Below, piece by piece: positions 1 to 8,427 of a stretch of 37,753 nt of DNA. The stretch lies in assembly GCA_903892675.1 (NCBI GenBank), contig CAITJJ010000125.1, forward strand, positions 1-37,753, given 5' to 3'. The translations under genes were made by a program, and so were the position numbers. The notes below the pieces were generated by a model that was given only the letters and a program-made list of their open reading frames with translations, did not search any database and was not told the origin of the DNA. This stretch comes from an uncultured Hyphomicrobiales bacterium. GTDB lineage: Bacteria > Pseudomonadota > Alphaproteobacteria > Rhizobiales > Xanthobacteraceae. Position 1 is the first letter of the stretch, and each line of letters starts with the position of its first letter.

Positions 1-141
1 CGATCACGCACAAGCCCGCGCTCTCGCCGTTTCCGCAACCCCGGCCAGCTCCGACGGCGCGAGCGCTACCGGCAGAACCCGCCGTTCAAAGGGGTCCCTT
101 TTGGATGCCGATAAGGGGTCCCATTCCAATGCCGATTGACA
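1..141. mobile_element. Terminus of an IS21-family-like insertion sequence
   Basis: The sequence up to 141 ends in GCCGATTGACA, i.e. the TGTCA...-type terminus typical of IS21-family elements when read outward. Two imperfect 24-bp direct repeats sit just inside the end, at 89-112 and 113-136, both beginning AAGGGGTCCC and ending ATGCCGAT. Such multiple terminal repeats are characteristic of IS21 relatives. No transposase coding sequence is visible, because the element continues off the window. It interrupts the AraC-type gene that follows. Family assignment rests on terminus architecture only. Confidence 0.75.
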
Positions 142-344
142 TCCCCCTCCCAGGTGTTGATCAGCACGGCCTGGGTGTCGGTCAACGGCACCAGATGGTC
201 GCCGACCGAGAACTGCGTATCGGCGCCATCGGCCTTGATCAGAACGTGGCAATGCGGATGGGCGTGGCGCACGAGCGAGCGGTCCATGTCGAGAAGGGCG
301 ACACGACCAAACGCACCATGAGCAATACGCAACGCTTTCGACAT
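142..344 (-). pseudogene. N-terminal remnant of an AraC-type transcriptional regulator
   Basis: About 67 codons remain, starting at the ATG at 344 and running into the insertion sequence at 141. The translation begins MSKALRIAHGAFGRVALLDM and includes a cupin-like ligand-binding stretch with HAHPHCHVL (about residues 27-35) and ends VLINTWEGD. This resembles the N-terminal sensor half of AraC-family regulators. The DNA-binding C-terminal half is missing, so it cannot act as a regulator. The reading frame continues briefly into IS sequence before stopping. Confidence in the family is moderate because only the sensor part is left. Confidence 0.6.
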
Positions 345-403
345 TACATTCCTTATTGTCCCAAGATTGCCAGCCGAACGGCAATTATCGGCATTAATAC
401 CAG

Positions 404-928
404 CTATTGCAACGAATAGGCAGCGGCTTGGGCGATTATGCGCTCCACTTTTGGTGGCTCTGTACCGTCGGCGTGAGGAGGACTCATGTTGCGCCGCAGC
501 AAAGCCATAACATTGTCCCGGATCGCATCGCCGGCCGTTATTTCAGTTGCGCTGGAGACAAGCTTGTCCGCCATCTCGAATAGGCGGGCCTGCTCGATCT
601 GCTCGGCCCGGATTTCAATTTGAGCGACGTCACGCCGAAGTTCTTTAACGGCATTGTCCTCTATCGCCGGCGACCGCTTGAGTTCGACGCGGATATCGCG
701 CAAGGGCCGCACAACCGCATCATGCCAGGGACGCCCGCGGGCCTCGACGGCCGCGAGATCCTCGTCCGATAGTTTGGTCCTCTTTGCGCTGCCGATCCAG
801 GCACAGAATAGGAGAACATTCACGTCGATATTCAGCCGACGCTGCAATGTCAGACATTCCGCCGCGACTTCGGGGTCCGTATAAATGGCAATCGAAAAAT
901 TCCAAAAGGGATTATCGCACTCGATCAT
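404..928 (-). CDS. TIGR02444-type conserved hypothetical protein
   Basis: This is a 174-residue protein starting MIECDNPFWNFSIAIYTDPE. The opening DNPFWNFS, the following VAAECLTLQRR and the stretch VNVLLFCAWIG are hallmarks of the TIGR02444 (DUF2390) family, whose function is unknown. The C-terminal half is rich in charged residues and looks helical. The open frame extends upstream of 928 to 1321, but that part runs antisense through the DeoR remnant and does not resemble protein. A truncated paralogue lies at 2139-2420, so this copy is the intact one. No convincing ribosome binding site decides the start; it was chosen by similarity to the paralogue, which starts at the same point. Confidence 0.65.
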   Translation of the reverse strand: MIECDNPFWNFSIAIYTDPEVAAECLTLQRRLNIDVNVLLFCAWIGSAKRTKLSDEDLAAVEARGRPWHDAVVRPLRDIRVELKRSPAIEDNAVKELRRDVAQIEIRAEQIEQARLFEMADKLVSSATEITAGDAIRDNVMALLRRNMSPPHADGTEPPKVERIIAQAAAYSLQ

Positions 929-1034
929 GGCCGGGTACTTTCGTAGGTTCGAGTATTTAGCGCAAGGCGTGAATGCGGCCAGCCGCAATTTCGTTGCCGT
1001 TATGCAATCGCACCACAATCTCAAGGGAGAGGGC

Positions 1035-1683
1035 ATGATTCTGGAGATATTGCAGCCGACGGCGCTGCCGCCGTGCAGCAACTCGCCGATGTGATCGGTG
1101 CGTCGTTGGCGACGGTACGGCGCGATCTCGAGACATTGGAAAACAAGGGGTTTCTCGACCGGACCTTCGGCGGCGCCAGTCTGCGCGCGCGGGCGCTTTT
1201 GCGGTTGGAGCCGGCCACGCAGTATCGGCGTATATTCATCACGACGAGAAGGTGGCGATCGGCAATGCGGCCGCCGCGCGCATCGAGCCCTATCAAAGCG
1301 TGATATTCGACAGCAGTTCAACCGTTCGCGAAGCGGCCCGCGCGTTGCTCGAACGCGACGTCCCGATTACCGCGATCACCAACGACATCCTGATCGCGCA
1401 GATGCTGGCGAATTCGAGTGCCATCACCGTGCTGACCATCGGTGGACGCGTGCGCACCGGATCCATGACTCTCTTCGGTCCGCCCGGCGAGGAGTTTCTG
1501 GCTGGCGTGAAGGCGGACCAGGCGTTGATCGGCGCGCATGCCGTCACCGTCGACGAACCGTCCGAAGTGGCCATCGAGATTACACGGATCAAGCAATTGA
1601 TGGCAGACGCGATTCGTGAGAAGACATCAACAATGTTCCAACGACGCTTCAGTATTGCGCCCATGATGGAGAGGGTCGACTGA
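1035..1683 (+). pseudogene. Frameshifted DeoR-family transcriptional regulator
   Basis: Three reading frames together spell a DeoR/GlpR-type regulator. The ATG at 1035 gives MILEILQ. After a shift near 1055 the next frame reads VQQLADVIGASLATVRRDLE, the winged-helix domain, with the family-typical TFGGA just after it. After a second shift near 1215-1235 the third frame gives HDEKVAIGNAAAARI and the sugar-isomerase-like effector domain (VIFDSSSTVREAARAL, NDILIAQML, TIGGRVRTGSMTLFGP). The last part, from about 1560, diverges from the family and stops early. Two frameshifts plus a damaged end make it a pseudogene. DeoR proteins usually sense phosphorylated sugars; its former target is unknown. 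Confidence 0.8.
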
Positions 1684-1923
1684 GCGGAAATCTCTATTAT
1701 ATTCTATGTACTTAGTGCGGATGCGTGAATCTCATGTTGTACGGCTCGGCGTACTTTCTCAATCGCTACATATTGCATGTCGGCATGGCGGAGCGAGTTC
1801 TCGACGCTCGATCCGCTATGGCTGTCTGGCGAGATAGCTGGCGCAGAACGGTACGTTTGCCTGCGACACGGTTATCGACGCTGATCACTAAATGACGGCA
1901 AGCCTGCTCGAATGCGGCTCTGT

Positions 1924-2058
1924 TTAAATCCACAATATTTTCTTGCGATAATTCAAATCATCCCGCAGCTGCTTCGCAGGCCCTTGGTGAAATACGGCGC
2001 CGCGTTCGAGTGCGAAGACACGATCTGCTAAGGCCAATACCAGGTCGAGGTTATGTTG
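1924..2058 (-). pseudogene. C-terminal tail of a LivF-type ABC transporter ATPase
   Basis: The minus strand from 2058 to the stop at 1924 encodes 44 residues beginning [20 protein letters not shown], followed by AVFHQGPAKQL and ending RKKILWI. The start corresponds to the histidine-loop region (usually EHN or EQN) and the remainder to the distal end of a branched-chain amino acid ABC ATPase. Everything upstream, including the Walker motifs, is missing. The fragment meets the tail of a second such ATPase facing the opposite way, which marks an old rearrangement. It cannot make a working protein. Confidence 0.75.
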
Positions 2059-2145
2059 CATTACGGCAGGGAGCTTGCCTCAGGTTCGCCCGATGAAGTC
2101 CTCGCCAATCCCAGTGTTATCGAGGCTTATATCGGCGGTCATTGA
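2053..2145 (+). pseudogene. C-terminal tail of a LivG-type ABC transporter ATPase
   Basis: The plus strand from 2053 encodes 30 residues, [20 protein letters not shown] then [10 protein letters not shown] and a stop at 2143-2145. This matches the distal end of LivG-type ATPases of branched-chain amino acid importers, which typically end with a VIEAYLG-like motif. The N-terminal nucleotide-binding part is absent. The fragment overlaps the LivF-type tail on the other strand by six bases (2053-2058), so both genes were broken and joined head to head. Confidence 0.75.
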
Positions 2146-2420
2146 GTTGGTCTATCCGCATGAAGCATGCCTTTGAGGTTCTGCCGGACTCCTCGCAGTG
2201 GCAGCACAATCGTTTCGCGCCATTCCCGTACGCGCGCGTCGATCTCGGCTAAATTGCTCTCCGTCAGAACGCGATTTTTGCTGCCAAGCCAAGCACAGAA
2301 AAGCAGTATGTTTATGTCAATATTCCACGTGCGTTGCAGGGCAAGACATTCCGCTGCGACTCCAGGTGCCGCATAAACGTCTAACGAGAAATTCCAAAAT
2401 GGATTATCACGTTCAAGCAT
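2139..2420 (-). pseudogene. Truncated TIGR02444-type paralogue
   Basis: Ninety-three residues starting MLERDNPFWNFSLDVYAAPG closely match the N-terminal half of the intact protein at 404-928, including VAAECLALQR and ILLFCAWLGSKNR. The match stops after the stretch equivalent to RGVRQNLK. The last residues and the stop come from sequence abutting the LivG-type tail. The C-terminal half is therefore lost at a recombination junction near 2160. It could still be translated as a short protein but is best treated as a relic. Confidence 0.65.
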
Positions 2421-2499
2421 TATGGCGCCCTCTGCCTCTCAGCACTGTGACGCCGGCATTGCCGAGTTTGGCACGGGCGTGTAGTCTTTCGGCGGCTAT

Positions 2500-3132
2500 C
2501 TAACGCTTTCGCTGGCTCCCGGGGCGGCGCTTCTCGCCGGTCCAACGCCGCACCAAGCCCAGATCGACGCCGAATAGATCAAGCACCCGCCCGAGTGTAT
2601 GATCGATCATGTCTTCAAGCGAACTGGGATGCGCATAGAATGCCGGAACCGGAGGGTAGACAATTGCGCCGGCTTCGGTGACGGCAGCCATGCTGCGGAT
2701 GTGCCCAAGATGAAGCGGAGTTTCACGCAGCATAAGCACGACGCGGCGACGTTCCTTGAGCGCGACGTCCGCCGCGCGCGAAATCAAATTTGCGGTTACG
2801 CCGGTAGCGATTTCCGCCATAGTCTTGACCGAGCACGGTGCGATGACCATCCCGAGATTTTGGAACGAGCCGCTTGAACAAGCCGCTCCTACGTCCATGT
2901 TAGAATGGACATGGTCGGCAAGTGCCTGGACATCGGCAACCTTGAAATTGGTCTCGGCGGCGAGCGTAACTTGCGCGGCCTGGGAAATGATAAGGTGCGT
3001 CTCAATCTCGCTGTCTCTCAAGATTTCGAGCAGACGCACGCCGTACACTGCGCCGGAGGCGCCGCTTATTCCGACGATCAATCGCTTGCGCGAGTCATCC
3101 GATGGTTTCCGTCGGTTGGGTTTCTGCGTCAC
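2500..3132 (-). CDS. ubiX: UbiX/Pad1-type flavin prenyltransferase
   Basis: The 210-residue product matches the UbiX family, which joins a dimethylallyl group to FMN to make the prenylated flavin needed by UbiD-type decarboxylases. The N-terminal flavin-binding motif VGISGASGAVYG (about residues 20-31), the motif APCSVKTMAEIATG (about 98-111) and the phosphate-binding RETPL (about 136-140) are all present. The start is a GTG at 3132 with GAGGG just upstream; the N-terminus is slightly longer than usual. It is the last gene of an operon whose first gene is a UbiD-type decarboxylase, so the two very probably work as a pair. A gap of about 150 bp separates it from the upstream permease gene. Confidence 0.92.
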   Translation of the reverse strand: MTQKPNRRKPSDDSRKRLIVGISGASGAVYGVRLLEILRDSEIETHLIISQAAQVTLAAETNFKVADVQALADHVHSNMDVGAACSSGSFQNLGMVIAPCSVKTMAEIATGVTANLISRAADVALKERRRVVLMLRETPLHLGHIRSMAAVTEAGAIVYPPVPAFYAHPSSLEDMIDHTLGRVLDLFGVDLGLVRRWTGEKRRPGSQRKR

Positions 3133-3281
3133 GAGGCCCTCGATAAAACTCGTTAATTCCGGCGCGCGAAGGAAACGATGGAAACGACCGCGCGTGTCGT
3201 TGTTCGATTCGCTCGCCTGCCTCCAGCCTTTTCCCGAACCGAATCGTTCGCGATATGGTCAGGGCTCCGCGTGTGACCGCG

Positions 3282-4046
3282 CTATGCCGGCCGACGGCCT
3301 GGAATCAGCCATCGTTCCATTTCGACAAGAGCGGTGGTCAACACATAGCCAAGTACCGCGATGGTGAGCAGCCCAACATACATTGTTTCGACACTCAGTG
3401 TCTGCCAAGCGCGCCATATCATGAAGCCAATGCCGCTATTGGCGCCGATCATCTCTGCGATGGTTATGAGAATCAGGCCCATACCGACGCCCAATTGAAC
3501 TCCGGCCAAAATTGAAGGCAAGGCTCCAGGCAGCGCGATGCTGAAAAAGACCATCGTGCGCGACGCATTGAAGTTCGTGCCGACGTCAAGATAGATCGAG
3601 GGTATCTGCCGGACGCCCGATGCCGTGTTGATCAGAATTGGATAGAAGACGCCCATCGCTACCATTACGATCTTAGAAGCCTCACCATAGCCGAATATCA
3701 GTAGGATCAGCGGCAGGATTGCGCTCTTCGGCAGTGGGTAGGTGGCTGCGACGAGCGGCGCCATCATCGCTCGAACGATGGTTGAAAGGCCCATTGCAAT
3801 ACCGAACACAATGGCGGGGAGCGCACCGACCACGAATCCCCAGAAGAGTCTTTGTAAGCTGACGCTAACGTGTTTGAGCAACTCGCCGTTGGCGACAAGC
3901 ACAACGAAGCGGTCGAAGATGCTTGATGGCATCGGAAAGAATTGCGGATTTATGAAACCGGCGCGGCCGCTGATTTCCCATAGGAGGAGAAATACCATCG
4001 GACTTAAAAGGCTGATTAGCCGGTCCGTTCTAAGCCCACTACCCAT
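3282..4046 (-). CDS. ABC transporter permease, SsuC/TauC-like
   Basis: This is a hydrophobic protein of 254 residues from the ATG at 4046, which is preceded by AGGA at good spacing and overlaps the ATPase gene by 8 bases; an earlier ATG at 4079 would give 265. It has several membrane segments, starting with LISLLSPMVFLLLWEISG, and the cytoplasmic-loop region ALPGALPSILAGVQLGVGMG that contacts the ATPase in this permease superfamily. Relatives carry sulfonates, taurine, nitrate, pyrimidine precursors or aromatic acids such as phthalate. Its neighbours, a binding protein and an ATPase, complete one importer. Given the decarboxylase in the same operon, the cargo is probably an organic acid. Confidence 0.88.
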   Translation of the reverse strand: MGSGLRTDRLISLLSPMVFLLLWEISGRAGFINPQFFPMPSSIFDRFVVLVANGELLKHVSVSLQRLFWGFVVGALPAIVFGIAMGLSTIVRAMMAPLVAATYPLPKSAILPLILLIFGYGEASKIVMVAMGVFYPILINTASGVRQIPSIYLDVGTNFNASRTMVFFSIALPGALPSILAGVQLGVGMGLILITIAEMIGANSGIGFMIWRAWQTLSVETMYVGLLTIAVLGYVLTTALVEMERWLIPGRRPA

Positions 4047-4902
4047 TGCTGATATCCTGCTTTCGAGGGGCGACGGCATTGCTTTGGCTGACCTCTTCCG
4101 CGAGGTACTGCCAAATCTCCCGAACCATGGTGCCGTATTCCGGGTTGGCCCGCATTTCGATCACGTTGCGCGGGCGCTCGAACGGCACCGTTAGCAGCGA
4201 CTTGAGCCGACCTGGCGCGGCGGTCATGATCATGATCTGGTCGCCGAGCGTAATCGCTTCGTCCACGCTATGCGTGATGAACAGCACGGTTTTGCGGGTC
4301 TCGTCCCAAATCCGAAGCAGTTCCTGCTGAAGGATCGTCTTGTTCTGCTCGTCGAGCGCGGAAAATGGCTCGTCCATCAGAAGAATTTCCGGGTCATTCG
4401 CAAATGCGCGAGCGATCGAAACTCGTTGTTTCATGCCGCCGGAAAGCTGATGGGGGAAGGCATCGGCGAACGGAGTCAGCCCGGTCCGGTCGAGAAAATA
4501 CTTAACGGTGTCGGTTATCTCGGCATTTGCGACGCGCCGTGCCTTCAGTCCGAAAGCGGCATTGTCCCAGACCGTCATCCAGGGAAAGATAGATTCTCCC
4601 TGAAAAACCATTGAGTTTATCGGTTTTGCTGGGCTCTTCCGGTCGATGTCCACCGAACCTTCCGTGGGCTGGTCCAGGCCGGCCAGGATGCGGAGCAATG
4701 TCGTTTTCCCGCATCCTGAAGGTCCGACAATGACGAAGAAACTCCCGTCGGCGATGTTCATGCTAACATTGTCGAGCGCCGTGACGGTGCCCGAATTTGT
4801 TTTGAAACGGCGCGTAAGGCCCGTGATGGCTATTTTCGGGCGCGTTCCTTGATTATTTACGGCCGGAGAAAGAGACTTTCTCTGTTCCTGCGTCCGCGTC
4901 AA
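4039..4902 (-). CDS. ABC transporter ATP-binding protein, SsuB/TauB-like
   Basis: The 287-residue protein has a complete nucleotide-binding domain: Walker A GPSGCGKTT, signature LSGGMKQR, Walker B ILLMDEPFSALD and H-loop FITHS. The order and spacing fit the nitrate/sulfonate/taurine family of importer ATPases. The apparent start is a TTG at 4902 overlapping the stop of the binding-protein gene (TTGA); no ATG lies close enough to replace it. It powers the permease encoded directly downstream, with which it overlaps. About 25 residues precede the first conserved strand, a little longer than usual. Confidence 0.9.
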   Translation of the reverse strand: MTRTQEQRKSLSPAVNNQGTRPKIAITGLTRRFKTNSGTVTALDNVSMNIADGSFFVIVGPSGCGKTTLLRILAGLDQPTEGSVDIDRKSPAKPINSMVFQGESIFPWMTVWDNAAFGLKARRVANAEITDTVKYFLDRTGLTPFADAFPHQLSGGMKQRVSIARAFANDPEILLMDEPFSALDEQNKTILQQELLRIWDETRKTVLFITHSVDEAITLGDQIMIMTAAPGRLKSLLTVPFERPRNVIEMRANPEYGTMVREIWQYLAEEVSQSNAVAPRKQDISNG

Positions 4903-5957
4903 GGCCGTGTCCGCCGCGGTTCGTAGGGGCCCAATACTGCCAGCGCGTTCTCAACAAAAGTGTTATTAACAGCGGATTCGACGCTGGCTTTCTTGTCCGC
5001 ATCGAACTCCGGCTGACTTTTGAAAAATGCAAAATCCTTGCGAAGGCTGTCTAGATCGACTCGTCCGTCCGGATTGACTGAAGGCCCATCCATGACGTCG
5101 TACATGGACCGATCGGTAATGTTCGTGTTCCGAACGAGGATGTCCACGACTTTTTTCGCATTCGGCCCTGTAAATTTGCCGTCGACCAAGGCGTCATTAT
5201 AGAAGCGAACCGCTTTCACGTAAGCGATCATGAATTTCTTGGCAACATCGGGTCTGTGTTCAATAAATGGGCCGCCGTAAAGCAGAGCAGCGATGACCTG
5301 GTTTGGATAGAGATCCGGCTTGCATAGCCGTGTCCCGATGCCGCGACTTATAATGATGCTGGCGATCGGTTCTGTCGTTAGAATTGCATCGACCGCGTTG
5401 TTCTTCAGCGCGTTCAAATGTTCCGGCGGCGGCATGTTATAAACATGCTGCGCCTCGTCATATTTCAGTCCGCCTCGAATCAGCGCCTCGTTCACTCTGG
5501 AATCGGCGGTCGTCCCTATTCCGTTGGTGGCGATTCGTAGCCCCTTAAGATCCCGGTAGCTGGTGACTTTGCCGCTTTCCGAAAGCTCTTTTCTGATCAG
5601 AAGTTGAATGTAGCTCGACGTGGGCGTCGTGCTTGCGCGATCCGCGACAATGCGAATGTTGATGCCTCTCGCCACAGCGTTGAAAAGGCCGACCGACACA
5701 GCGCCGCCGCCTATATCCAATTGGCCGGCACTGAGCGGAGCTACCATCGCACCGCCAGAAACGAAGGAGACAAGCTCGACATCCAAATTCTGTTCTTTGA
5801 AATAGCCGTTCTTCTCGGCGATATAGAATGCCGCATCGCTGACCAGGCCATTGACTCCGACGGTCACTTTTGCGTTTTGGGCCGATACGCTGCCAATGCC
5901 GGCGCTCGTGGCAATTAGCAAGCTGCTAAGAAGTGTTGCGATTCCGCGTTTAAGCAT
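4899..5957 (-). CDS. ABC transporter substrate-binding protein, NMT1/SsuA-like
   Basis: This is a 352-residue periplasmic binding protein with a signal peptide (hydrophobic LLSSLLIATSAGIGSVSA, likely cut after A-Q-A-type residues near 27). The mature part shows the NMT1/SsuA pattern: VSDAAFYIAEKNGYFKEQNL, GGAMVAPLSAGQLDIGGG and RIATNGIGTTADSRVNEALI. It follows the UbiD-type gene by 57 bp and overlaps the ATPase gene, so it delivers ligand to the importer of this operon. A sulfonate is possible from the family name, but the operon context favours an aromatic or unsaturated carboxylate. Confidence 0.88.
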   Translation of the reverse strand: MLKRGIATLLSSLLIATSAGIGSVSAQNAKVTVGVNGLVSDAAFYIAEKNGYFKEQNLDVELVSFVSGGAMVAPLSAGQLDIGGGAVSVGLFNAVARGINIRIVADRASTTPTSSYIQLLIRKELSESGKVTSYRDLKGLRIATNGIGTTADSRVNEALIRGGLKYDEAQHVYNMPPPEHLNALKNNAVDAILTTEPIASIIISRGIGTRLCKPDLYPNQVIAALLYGGPFIEHRPDVAKKFMIAYVKAVRFYNDALVDGKFTGPNAKKVVDILVRNTNITDRSMYDVMDGPSVNPDGRVDLDSLRKDFAFFKSQPEFDADKKASVESAVNNTFVENALAVLGPYEPRRTRP

Positions 5958-6014
5958 GATGTGTTTCCCACGAATACCCAGAATTCAACGAATGCGCCGT
6001 TAGTAAACGGCATT

Positions 6015-7409
6015 TCATTTTACGTTCAGTGTTTCGCGCCAGTTAGTGCCTATATTTGGAACAAGAATATTCTCAAGAACGACTTCGTTCTCTCCAGGGA
6101 CAAATGTCCGCGTGTAGCGTAATTCCTTTGTGCGGAGCGGCTTTGTCGCATCGAGGCCAAGCTTCGCACTCATGCTGTTCTCGCTAGTCGGTTCAAGTGG
6201 CGCACAGAGAGCGTTATTGACAATAACCAGATCGCGATCGGCGCGAAATCGGGTGGCGGTTGCCCATTCGACCTCTTCCTGTGAGTAGATATCGATATCG
6301 TCGTCGACCACCGTGACTTTCTTCAAAGATACATTGGCGCCGAATGCCGCCATAATAATGTTCTTAGCTTCGCCTTCGGCCCGCTTCCTGAGGCGGATGT
6401 TGGCGTGAAATCGTCCGCTGCCGCCTATCGTCAGGTGAACGTCCAGTACATTGGGGAACGACTGTTGCAGGCTGTTGAGCAAGCTGGCTTCCTTCGGAAT
6501 GGAGCCAAGCAAAGCGTGTTCTCTGCTGCCGCTGACAATCGCTTGAAAGATCGGGTTGCGCCGGTGCGCAAGCAAATCGACTTCGATGACTTCTCTGAGG
6601 CCTTGATCGGCGTAAACCTGTTGAAATTCGCCGAAGGGGCCTTCCGCTTCGCGTACCTTCGGAAGAATGCGGCCTTCCAAAACAATCTCGGCATCGGCAG
6701 GAACGCGCACGGAGTTTGTTCTGCACTTGACGACCTTCAAGGGTTGCCCGCGCATGGCCCCCGCAATTTCCAATTCGTCCTGACCGGCTGGCGCCGATAC
6801 CTGGGAAGCAAGAAGCGCCATCGGATCGGGTCCGATTACAAGGGCAATTTCCAGCGCTACATTGGCGGCCTCTGCGGTCTCGTAGAATAACCGTGTGTCC
6901 CGAGTTGCAATGAGAACGCCGAGGCGGTTCGGTCCGTTAAGCTGGCATCGATTGATAGACGCGTTTTGCGCGCCGGTGACCGGGTTGCGCATGACCAGCA
7001 TCGCGGCGGAAAGGTAGGGCGCGCTGTCCAACTCGTTGAACGTCGGCACGGGAAGATCCGAGGTCAGGTCGAATTTGTTGTGAACGAATTCATAAGCCGG
7101 GGCGTCGTCGACCTCCCGGCATGGGATCGGAGCACTGACTGCCTTGCGAATTCTTTCGATCAGTTGGTCTGGGCGGACGCCAAACGCATCGGAGAACCAC
7201 TCGCGTCGCGACAGAATTCCGCAGAGGATCGGTATGGAATGGCCGCCGGGCGCCGGAAACAAGACGGCTTTCTGCCCATCCAGACGTTTGGCAACCGCCG
7301 CAATCCCGAATTTCAGTGGCAGATTCGGTCGGGTGATCGTCAGTAATTCCTCGCGAGCCAGACGATCCAGCCAATCGTGGAGGGCCGAATTCGATGCTGC
7401 CTCGATCAT
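6015..7409 (-). CDS. UbiD-family prenyl-FMN-dependent decarboxylase
   Basis: This 464-residue protein belongs to the UbiD family, which removes or adds carboxyl groups on aromatic or alpha,beta-unsaturated acids with prenylated FMN. The flavin/metal-binding region NASINRCQLNGPNRLG (about residues 165-180) and the catalytic stretch EGPFGEFQ, carrying the two glutamates of the family's Glu-Arg-Glu set, are present. The ATG at 7409 has GAGGA upstream; the open frame continues to 7490 but those 27 residues are unlike the family. It is the first gene of a minus-strand operon with an importer and UbiX. A tandem family-B operator lies 137 bp upstream. Substrate is unknown; candidates in the family include hydroxybenzoates, phthalates and phenylacrylates. 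Confidence 0.92.
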   Translation of the reverse strand: MIEAASNSALHDWLDRLAREELLTITRPNLPLKFGIAAVAKRLDGQKAVLFPAPGGHSIPILCGILSRREWFSDAFGVRPDQLIERIRKAVSAPIPCREVDDAPAYEFVHNKFDLTSDLPVPTFNELDSAPYLSAAMLVMRNPVTGAQNASINRCQLNGPNRLGVLIATRDTRLFYETAEAANVALEIALVIGPDPMALLASQVSAPAGQDELEIAGAMRGQPLKVVKCRTNSVRVPADAEIVLEGRILPKVREAEGPFGEFQQVYADQGLREVIEVDLLAHRRNPIFQAIVSGSREHALLGSIPKEASLLNSLQQSFPNVLDVHLTIGGSGRFHANIRLRKRAEGEAKNIIMAAFGANVSLKKVTVVDDDIDIYSQEEVEWATATRFRADRDLVIVNNALCAPLEPTSENSMSAKLGLDATKPLRTKELRYTRTFVPGENEVVLENILVPNIGTNWRETLNVK

Positions 7410-7545
7410 AGATTCCTCGCGAGGCGCATTCGGATCACTGCCGCTGCTACCGTCTGTGCCAGCGTGGCCATAAAGCGAAATCCTCCCCAAACCTGCTTAT
7501 GCCTGTAGCGCCACTCTAGCGACGATGAAATCACAGGCTTATGAT

Positions 7546-7583
7546 ATTGCGCAATAGCGAAAGAAAGATCGCATGGGTGAAAA
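7546..7583. promoter_or_regulatory. Tandem family-B operator upstream of the UbiD operon
   Basis: Two 18-bp sites start 20 bp apart: ATTGCGCAATAGCGAAAG at 7546 and the weaker AGATCGCATGGGTGAAAA at 7566. They match the perfect palindrome ATTTCGCTATAGCGAAAT found at 20801 in 15 and 10 positions. The first also contains the 12-bp palindrome TATTGCGCAATA. The same 20-bp tandem arrangement precedes five other units in the window, so this is probably an IclR-type binding site controlling the UbiD operon. Confidence 0.65.
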
Positions 7584-8427
7584 AGGTATGGCATCTCCTC
7601 TTTGGAGTCAAACGGCCGCGCGGCCGCCCCGCCGCTTCAGCCAGCACGACCAGCCGCTGCCGCGCGTACCCGATGCCGACGCCTGCGAGCACGCCAGTAA
7701 TGTTGAATTGAAGCAAGTCAAGTTGGCCAATACGCTCGCCATCGTGTTTGAGACGCCCTTCCGCCAGCGCGTCAGCTGTATGCGGTCGAGCTTCTGAGCC
7801 TGCAGAGCATTACCTCGGCTGCTGGAGCGACCCGGAGAAGCATTTTGACCCGGACCAGTGGGAGCCGAAATAGTGGGGCACAGCGCTGATGTTCGAGAGC
7901 AACGGCACCACGGAGAGAGCGATGGCACGCGAGGATGCCGGACCGATCGCGGCCGTCTCGCGACACCTAGATGGGGAACCACCATGCCGATCGTTGGCAC
8001 CAGAGCTTCATTTAATTTGCATGGCACCGACTCCGCCCGTGCCGTGGCGAGCACGCAGATTGGGCATAGAGCATTTCCAGCGGGACCCGCAATCACGCCC
8101 AACGTGCTATGGAGCCAGAGCCGATCACCCCCGAAAATGGTGTCCTTATTACATGCCGGAACACGGGCAGCGGGCGTTCGCTTGCGTCAGAATGAAGCAA
8201 GTCCGGCAGTTAAGCCATGAACAAGAAAATGAACGCGCCACTATAAACGAGGCGGCTGAATGTGATACGCGACGATAAAGCGTGTGCCGTCGGTAATTCT
8301 TTTGCGGGATGGATTTCCCGGTAAAGGCAATTTCAAGGGCCCTCCTAATCCATCGAAGAAGATTAAGAAAAGCGCCGCGTTTTAACAGCGAAAGGTCGGC
8401 GACGCTGCGCTCGCCGACATTTGATCG
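7584..8427. other. Gene-free stretch between the UbiD and LeuCDB operons
   Basis: About 840 bp carry only short overlapping open frames on both strands with no family I recognise and no ribosome binding site arrangement to choose one. A minus-strand reading around 7640-7760 (containing LDLLQFNITGVLAGVGIGYA) looks somewhat protein-like, and a plus-strand stretch ending SDPEKHFDPDQWEPK near 7870 does too. These may be scraps of decayed genes. No IS end, RNA gene or strong terminator was seen. Confidence 0.4.

Noticed and set aside
929-1321. Upstream extension of the TIGR02444-type gene to 305 residues
   Set aside because: The extra 131 residues are antisense to the DeoR remnant and unlike the family, while the start at 928 aligns with the start of the paralogue.
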